DNA of 28,541 nt from CAZJBP01 sp964544115 (lineage in GTDB: Bacteria > Verrucomicrobiota > Kiritimatiellia > UBA8416 > JADHWI01). The first letter of the stretch is position 1; each line of letters opens with the position of its first letter. Below, one piece after another: positions 24,400-28,541 of the stretch. Under the pieces are notes generated by a model. The model did no database searches. It was not told where the DNA came from and saw nothing but the letters and a program-made list of their open reading frames with translations. The stretch lies in contig CAZJBP010000019.1 in NCBI GenBank assembly GCA_964544115.1, positions 1 to 28,541 of the forward strand, read 5' to 3'. The translations under genes and the position numbers were made by a program.

Positions 24400-25497
24400 T
24401 CAACCCGCATCCTGCGGGATGCCATTGCCGGTTCCCTCTCCGAAGTGGGGCTCGCCGGGGTTCGCGGACGTTGCGGCCAGCATCCCGCAGGCAGCATGGA
24501 TGTCCTGCCCGCCGCTGTAGCGACGCCCGACGGGCATGGCCAGGAACTCACGCAGCGCATCGCGGAAGGCGCCCAGCTCGTCGGGCGATGGCGGACGAAA
24601 GCGGCCGGAGGGATCGTTGACGTCGATGAGGTCGAGCTTGACCGGCAGCCCGCGCGTCAGCTCCGCCAGCATCCGCGCGTCTTCCGTGCGCGTGTTCAGC
24701 CCTGCGATCATCGTCCAGGCCAGCGTCACGCGCCGGCCGGTGGCGGCGTGATACTCGCGGAGGGCCTGCATCAGCTCGGGGGTCGGGTGGGCCGCCTCGA
24801 CGGGCATCAGCGCGCGGCGCCGGGCGGGGTCGGCGGAGGTGAGCGAGACGACCAGCCTGTAGGCATGCCGCCCGGCGGTAAAGCGGCGGATGCCGGGGAC
24901 AATGCCGACCGTGGAGAGGGTGATGGCCTTGGCCGAAATGGCCATGCCGCACGGCTCGGACAGGACGGCCGCCGCCGCGAGAACGGCCTCGTAGTTGAGC
25001 ATCGGTTCGCCCATGCCCATGAAAACGACCCCGCGGACGGGGTGCGCGGAGTCGGCCTGAACGCGGGCCACCTGGTCGACCATTTCCCATGCCGCCAGGT
25101 TTCTGCGCCAGCCCAGTCGCGCAGTCGCGCAGAAGACGCACCCCATGGCGCACCCCACCTGGGAACTGACGCACACGACATACTTCGGGTCGTCAGGCCG
25201 GTGCAGGAGCGGGATGCGCACGGCCTCGAAGAGGTCGGGCCCATCCCCGCGGAACAGGTATTTGGCGAAGCCATCGCGGGCCGAAACGGTCTTTTCCACC
25301 TGTGCGAGCCGCGGGAGGCGCGTCAGCGAGCGGACCTCCGCGAGGACGCGCGCCGGAATGCCCGGGCCCACGGCGGGGAACTCGTCGCGCCGCACGGCCG
25401 CCGCCTGCAACTGCCTCGCCAGGCGGGGTGTCACGCCCGCATGCGCCAGCGCGGCGTGCAGCGCGGCGGACGTCTGGTTCTTCAGTACGACGGTCAT
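24400..25497 (-). CDS. RlmN/Cfr-family radical SAM RNA methyltransferase
   Basis: 365 residues. Family members methylate C2 of A2503 in 23S rRNA (and A37 of some tRNAs), using two SAM molecules and a methyl-cysteine intermediate. The [4Fe-4S] motif CAMGCVFC (Cys116, Cys120, Cys123), the GMGEP motif (161-165) and the C-terminal catalytic Cys337 (HAACGML) are present, together with SSQVGC before the cluster. It departs from typical RlmN in places, for example VVSLTSADPARRRALMP where SLHAP-type sequence is usual, and the C-terminal tail after Cys337 is short. It may be a paralogue of the housekeeping enzyme, so no symbol is assigned. ATG 25497 is chosen for GGAG 7 bases upstream. Probably cotranscribed with the carboxypeptidase gene 55 bases upstream. 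Confidence 0.87.
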   Translation of the reverse strand: MTVVLKNQTSAALHAALAHAGVTPRLARQLQAAAVRRDEFPAVGPGIPARVLAEVRSLTRLPRLAQVEKTVSARDGFAKYLFRGDGPDLFEAVRIPLLHRPDDPKYVVCVSSQVGCAMGCVFCATARLGWRRNLAAWEMVDQVARVQADSAHPVRGVVFMGMGEPMLNYEAVLAAAAVLSEPCGMAISAKAITLSTVGIVPGIRRFTAGRHAYRLVVSLTSADPARRRALMPVEAAHPTPELMQALREYHAATGRRVTLAWTMIAGLNTRTEDARMLAELTRGLPVKLDLIDVNDPSGRFRPPSPDELGAFRDALREFLAMPVGRRYSGGQDIHAACGMLAATSANPGEPHFGEGTGNGIPQDAG

Positions 25498-25552
25498 GCG
25501 GTCGCTCCATGAGGACCGGTCCACAGGCGGCCACGACTCGCAGGATCAAGCA

Positions 25553-26620
25553 CTACTTCGGGAGCCGGCCTGTCTGTGTCGGCCGGCCCATCCGGCCAAT
25601 GAAGATGCCGAGCGCCAGCACGACCAGCACGGCGCCCGCAAGGATGACGATGCGGCGGGCGTTCCACGGCTTTGCAGGGGCCGCGGGCTCGACGGCGGGG
25701 ACGACAGACGGAGGCGCTGAGGTGGCGACGTTCGATACCGGCACCGCCGGGGGCGGCGGTGGGAGGCTTTCCAAGGCGAGAAACCCCTTGGATAGCAGGT
25801 CCATCGCGGTCGCGTCCCTGACCTTGCTTTCCTTGGAACCCACGACGACGGCGATCACGCGGCGTCCGTTGCGCTGGGCCGTGGCGACGATCGAGAAGCC
25901 GCCTGCCGCGAAGTAGCCGGTCTTCAGTCCATCACAGCCGGGATACTTCTGCAGGAGGTGGTTCGGATTGCGCAGAGTGAATGTCCCGTTGCGGAACGGA
26001 CGGTTCTCCATCGAGGCATAACGCAGCACGTCCGGGTGCTTGAGCACCTCCCGGGCCAGCGCGGCCAGGTCGCGGGCCGTGGAGACGTCGGGTTCCTGTC
26101 CCGTTGCCGGCGGCAGGCCGTGCACCGAGTGAAACCGGGTTGCCGTCATCCCCAGCTCCGCGGCGCGCTTGTTCATCAAATCGACGAAGGCATTGCGCGT
26201 TCCCCCCACGTAAACGGCCAAGGCGACCGCGGCGTCGTTGGCGGAGTGGATGGCCAGGGCCGCCAGGAGATCCTCGAGGGGGAAGACCTCTTTCTCAGCC
26301 AGGTACACCTGCGATCCTCCCGTGTTGGCCGCTTCGGCGGTCACATGAACCCGGTTCGTGAGCGAGAGCTGGCGGGCGACGATGCGCTCTTCGATCAGGA
26401 GCAGATCCATCAGCTTGATGACGCTCGCGGGGTACCCCGGCTCGTCGGCCTTGTCCTCGAAGAGGACTTTCCCCGTCGCCGCGTCCTCTACGATCGCGCC
26501 GAGGTAGGGATCGGCCGATCGGATCCCGATCGCGGCCCGGCCGGTCTTCGCGCCCTCGGCGCTTCCGGCGAGGGTCAGAGCGCAGAACGAAACGAACAGC
26601 AGCAGACGTAGTTTTCTCAT
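25553..26620 (-). CDS. D-alanyl-D-alanine carboxypeptidase (peptidase S11, PBP5/6 type)
   Basis: 355 residues, trimming the terminal D-Ala from peptidoglycan pentapeptides in the periplasm. A signal peptide (1-23) is followed by the three active-site motifs: SVIK (Ser66-Lys69), SAN (126-128) and KTG (233-235), in normal spacing. After the catalytic domain comes a Pro-rich linker (about 285-318), then a single hydrophobic helix (about 323-344) and a short basic tail. This replaces the beta-rich PBP5 C-terminal domain and its amphipathic anchor, so the enzyme is tethered by a transmembrane helix. ATG 26620 is supported by AGGAG 9 bases upstream. It heads a probable pair with the RlmN-like gene. 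Confidence 0.9.
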   Translation of the reverse strand: MRKLRLLLFVSFCALTLAGSAEGAKTGRAAIGIRSADPYLGAIVEDAATGKVLFEDKADEPGYPASVIKLMDLLLIEERIVARQLSLTNRVHVTAEAANTGGSQVYLAEKEVFPLEDLLAALAIHSANDAAVALAVYVGGTRNAFVDLMNKRAAELGMTATRFHSVHGLPPATGQEPDVSTARDLAALAREVLKHPDVLRYASMENRPFRNGTFTLRNPNHLLQKYPGCDGLKTGYFAAGGFSIVATAQRNGRRVIAVVVGSKESKVRDATAMDLLSKGFLALESLPPPPPAVPVSNVATSAPPSVVPAVEPAAPAKPWNARRIVILAGAVLVVLALGIFIGRMGRPTQTGRLPK

Positions 26621-26750
26621 CCGGCAAATCTCCTGTTGGGCCCGCCCCCTCAACCTACGCGGGCGATGCGGTCCTCGAGAGCGGGACGTTACCATGGCCC
26701 CGGCAGAGAACAAGCCCCTTTCCTTGTTTCGTCATCCCGTCACCGACCTG

Positions 26751-27626
26751 TCACCGAAGCCGTCCACTGCAACGGAGGGTTAGATTTGTCAGCCACGTTG
26801 CGCATCTCCTTGCCTTCAACGCGTCAAGGCTCCTTATCCAGAACCATATGCGATACACAGCGGCACCCAAGGCTGTCCTGTAGACCCGTGTGACGCGGGG
26901 CGCCCCCAGTTTTGCCAGAACACTGTCGATCCTCTTGTCATTGTCGCAAAAGGGCCTATGACCAAGTGGATCCCCGAGCCCTCGCAATCCTTCTGTAAGG
27001 GTACAAAGGGTTAAGACCGATTGATCATGGCGATGATCTACGAAATCGGCAAAGTGAGGCAATCCACAGGTGTTTGGAATATCTGTGAGTATTCTTTCGT
27101 CTGTACAGTAGTGGAGCCACTTCTCCACAAAAGAGAGCGACAACTCGTTCTTCTGCCACACTGAGAAAGCCGCCTGTACCTGACACGGGTTCCAGTATTC
27201 TTCGTGATCGCATCCCATGAGAACAAAACAGTCGCGCTTCGTCCAACGTCTGTTAGCGCCCCAGTGTGGGACATAGACCCCCGGCAGCACGCCACCATTG
27301 TCCGAGCACCACTCCAATAAGGTGTCTATACGCCTCGAGAATGATTGTGGCCGTCGTCCGCAATCCGAATACACAACATAGTCGCCATCATTCAGGCGTT
27401 TCAACTCTTGCAGAATGATATAGGGCTTCCATAGCCAATACCCGCCGCCGCGTTTCTGATCCAGTATGTTGCGGTGCAGTTGATAGAATTCCTCGCGTTG
27501 AAATCTCTCTGAATCCCATGGGCTGACTTCAGTGAAACCCGCGACGGCCAATGCAGATTCATTGAGGAGAAGCTGATTGCGCCTGAATCGAGCTGTCGTA
27601 GCGAAGGTGACAAGGCAGACATTCAT
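26751..27626 (-). CDS. Glycosyltransferase-like protein, lower-GC gene
   Basis: 291 residues, no signal peptide. GGGYWLWKPYIILQEL (60-75) followed by DGDYVVYSDCG (80-90) resembles small GT-A type glycosyltransferase families found in surface-polysaccharide loci, where the Asp in the YSD position binds the metal-nucleotide sugar. The rest is aromatic- and Cys-rich (for example HWGANRRWTKRDCFVLMGC). The C-terminus has a hydrophobic stretch (AVYRIWFWI) and a basic end. Base composition is visibly nearer 50% GC than the window, and no good SD precedes ATG 27626. With no other polysaccharide genes in view, it may be a transferred orphan. The assignment is tentative. Confidence 0.6.
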   Translation of the reverse strand: MNVCLVTFATTARFRRNQLLLNESALAVAGFTEVSPWDSERFQREEFYQLHRNILDQKRGGGYWLWKPYIILQELKRLNDGDYVVYSDCGRRPQSFSRRIDTLLEWCSDNGGVLPGVYVPHWGANRRWTKRDCFVLMGCDHEEYWNPCQVQAAFSVWQKNELSLSFVEKWLHYCTDERILTDIPNTCGLPHFADFVDHRHDQSVLTLCTLTEGLRGLGDPLGHRPFCDNDKRIDSVLAKLGAPRVTRVYRTALGAAVYRIWFWIRSLDALKARRCATWLTNLTLRCSGRLR

Positions 27627-27711
27627 GGCATCGCTGAGCTATGTGTGAGTCAACGTTGCCGTTGAGGATCCGAGCGGAGCGAGCTGACCTCCGACGGCCG
27701 GTTCGGCCAGC

Positions 27712-27930
27712 TTATGATGCCCACTTCAGGTCAAGCCGCTTGCGGTTGATGGCGCAGTCCCGAAGATAGAGGTTGATCAGGTTCTGGTAAGGCATGCCGA
27801 GTTCAGCCGCCAGCGCTTTGAAGTACGCAACGGTGGGCTTGTCCAGGCGCATGGTGATGGGCTGTTTCAGCGCCTTGACGTAGGGATTGCGTTCCCCCTT
27901 CATGCTTCCAAAATCGTAGTGTGCTCTCAT
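27712..27930 (-). CDS. brnA: BrnA-like antitoxin
   Basis: 72 residues. The sequence HYDFGSMKGERNPY, ITMRLDKPTVAYFKALAAELG, then YQNLINLYLRDC matches BrnA/COG5304-type ribbon-helix-helix antitoxins that neutralise BrnT and repress the operon. It begins 4 bases after the toxin stop, with GAGGTG as its ribosome-binding site inside the toxin end, the normal toxin-first order for brnTA. Confidence 0.85.
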   Translation of the reverse strand: MRAHYDFGSMKGERNPYVKALKQPITMRLDKPTVAYFKALAAELGMPYQNLINLYLRDCAINRKRLDLKWAS

Positions 27931-27934
27931 GGGT

Positions 27935-28225
27935 TCACCTCGCGTTCCAGTAATTGATCTCTTCTCCCTTGTCCGCCTTGCGTGCCGAGATGATGCGAAT
28001 GACGCTGTCGCTCACGCGATAGCAGTGGCAGACCACCAGCACCCGCAACCGGAAGCTGATGCCGAGCATCAAGAAACGGTCCTCATTGGCTGAATGGTCA
28101 GGATCGAAGAACCGCATCGCGTTCTCGTCGAGAAAAACGGTCTGCGCCTCCTCGAAGGGCACCCCGTGTTTGCGCCTGTTCTCCCGGTTCTTCGCCTCAT
28201 CCCACTCGAACTGCACCTCTCTCAT
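27935..28225 (-). CDS. brnT: BrnT-family toxin (RelE-like ribonuclease)
   Basis: 96 residues with the family pattern FEWDEAKNRENRRKHGVPFEEA at the start, then DPDHS, DRFLMLG, VLVVCHCYR and VIRIISARKA. BrnT toxins have a RelE-like fold and cleave RNA to slow translation; the His/Arg residues in RRKHG and RIISARK are in the expected places. The ATG has no upstream SD and the predicted promoter initiates almost at the ATG, so translation may be leaderless. Confidence 0.88.
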   Translation of the reverse strand: MREVQFEWDEAKNRENRRKHGVPFEEAQTVFLDENAMRFFDPDHSANEDRFLMLGISFRLRVLVVCHCYRVSDSVIRIISARKADKGEEINYWNAR

Positions 28226-28227
28226 AT

Positions 28228-28260
28228 GTACACTGTACGGATGTCACACGTGGGGCGCAA
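28228..28260 (-). promoter_or_regulatory. brnTA promoter and palindromic operator candidate
   Basis: On the minus strand TTGCGC (plus 28255-28260), 17 bases, then TACAGT (plus 28232-28237); initiation would be about base 28225, the A of the toxin ATG. GTACA-C-TGTAC (28228-28238) is a perfect palindrome overlapping the -10, well placed for autorepression by the BrnA-BrnT complex. Confidence 0.45.
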
Positions 28261-28375
28261 GTCATATTCCGCTGGCCGAGCGTTTGCCCTTAGGCTGAGG
28301 CGACCGCGGGTAGCCGATAGCCTGGAGGGCCTAGTGTGCGCCCAGCATGGGCGCGTTGTAAATGGGGCGCAAGTC
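28251..28375 (+). repeat. 13-bp direct repeat TGGGGCGCAAGTC
   Basis: Copies at 28251-28263 and 28363-28375, 112 bases apart, one near the brnTA promoter and one inside the intron-like element. They may mark a duplication or deletion junction. I see no gene in the 28239-28541 stretch apart from the intron-like structure. Confidence 0.5.
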
Positions 28376-28476
28376 CCCTGTAGGAGGACGTTCGGAACCG
28401 CCGTATGCGGACCCGCACGTGCGGCGGTGTGGCACCCGTGAACTTGGCCTATTGGGTCAGTTCACGGGGAGCCGAT
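28336..28476 (+). mobile_element. Probable group II intron relic (5' end plus domain V/VI-like hairpins)
   Basis: GTGCGCCC-AGCAT-GGGCGC (28336-28354) resembles the GUGYG 5' end and first hairpin of bacterial group II introns. At 28398-28427 a hairpin built on GCCGTATGCGG...CCGCACGTGCGGC has the domain V layout: long proximal stem, 2-base bulge (AC) on the 3' strand, short distal stem and tetraloop. It is followed by a hairpin with perfect 10-bp arms CCCGTGAACT/AGTTCACGGG (28435-28444, 28459-28468) in the domain VI position, then CCGAT. All this sits within 141 bases, too short for an active intron, and no reverse transcriptase is present in the window. The alternative is a 5' intron end running past the window. 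The assignment rests on recalled consensus, not on alignment. Confidence 0.45.
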
Positions 28477-28541
28477 TGGGCTTCCTCTTCATTTCTGAAA
28501 CATCTCGATCAGGACGCTGAGGAGCCGTTCAGAGGCCGTGG

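Overview
This is a GC-rich bacterial chromosome fragment, probably from a draft or metagenome assembly because it carries a run of ten N inside a gene. The mixture points to a Gram-negative, didermic bacterium, plausibly of the PVC superphylum (Verrucomicrobiota, Kiritimatiellota or Lentisphaerota) or a neighbouring phylum. It includes an AsmA-type envelope protein, large exported SdrD-B/GEVED/DUF11 proteins, a PaaX-like regulator, an exported metzincin with an F5/8C domain, EF-hand protein and RlmN-like enzyme. No rRNA or tRNA was seen, so the taxonomy is inference only.

Layout: (1) 1-1569, a SOUL-family protein cut by the window edge and overlapping mnmA. (2) 1592-8794, minus strand, a tandem two-unit block. 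Each unit is a small HTH+receiver regulator, a structured leader ending in an intrinsic terminator hairpin, then a large secreted protein. The regulator and most of its leader (843 bp) appear identical between units, while the secreted proteins share only their C-terminal part. One good sigma70-type promoter (8767-8794) precedes the block and one strong terminator (1592-1652) ends it. (3) 9161-15904, an AsmA-like protein with an internal 477-bp duplication, a convergent hybrid histidine kinase and a UgpC/MalK-type ABC ATPase interrupted by the N gap. (4) 15925-18294, a HAD phosphatase, a PaaX-family regulator flanked by repeated 12-16 bp boxes, and a small exported protein. (5) 18344-24310, mfd, a divergent exported metzincin and an exported EF-hand protein closed by a clear terminator. 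(6) 24400-26620, an RlmN-like radical SAM enzyme and a D-Ala-D-Ala carboxypeptidase. (7) 26751-28541, an accessory-looking edge: a lower-GC glycosyltransferase-like gene, a BrnT/BrnA toxin-antitoxin pair and what looks like a shrunken group II intron relic.

The most unusual element is the two-unit block of region 2. An excisionase-type HTH fused to a degenerate receiver domain is repeated without visible change next to surface-protein genes that have diverged at their N-termini. The only clear promoter is at the head of the block, and the leader between regulator and surface gene holds a terminator hairpin plus a possible competing pairing. This suggests coordinated, possibly attenuation-controlled, expression of exchangeable exported proteins; that function is inference and is not demonstrated by the sequence.
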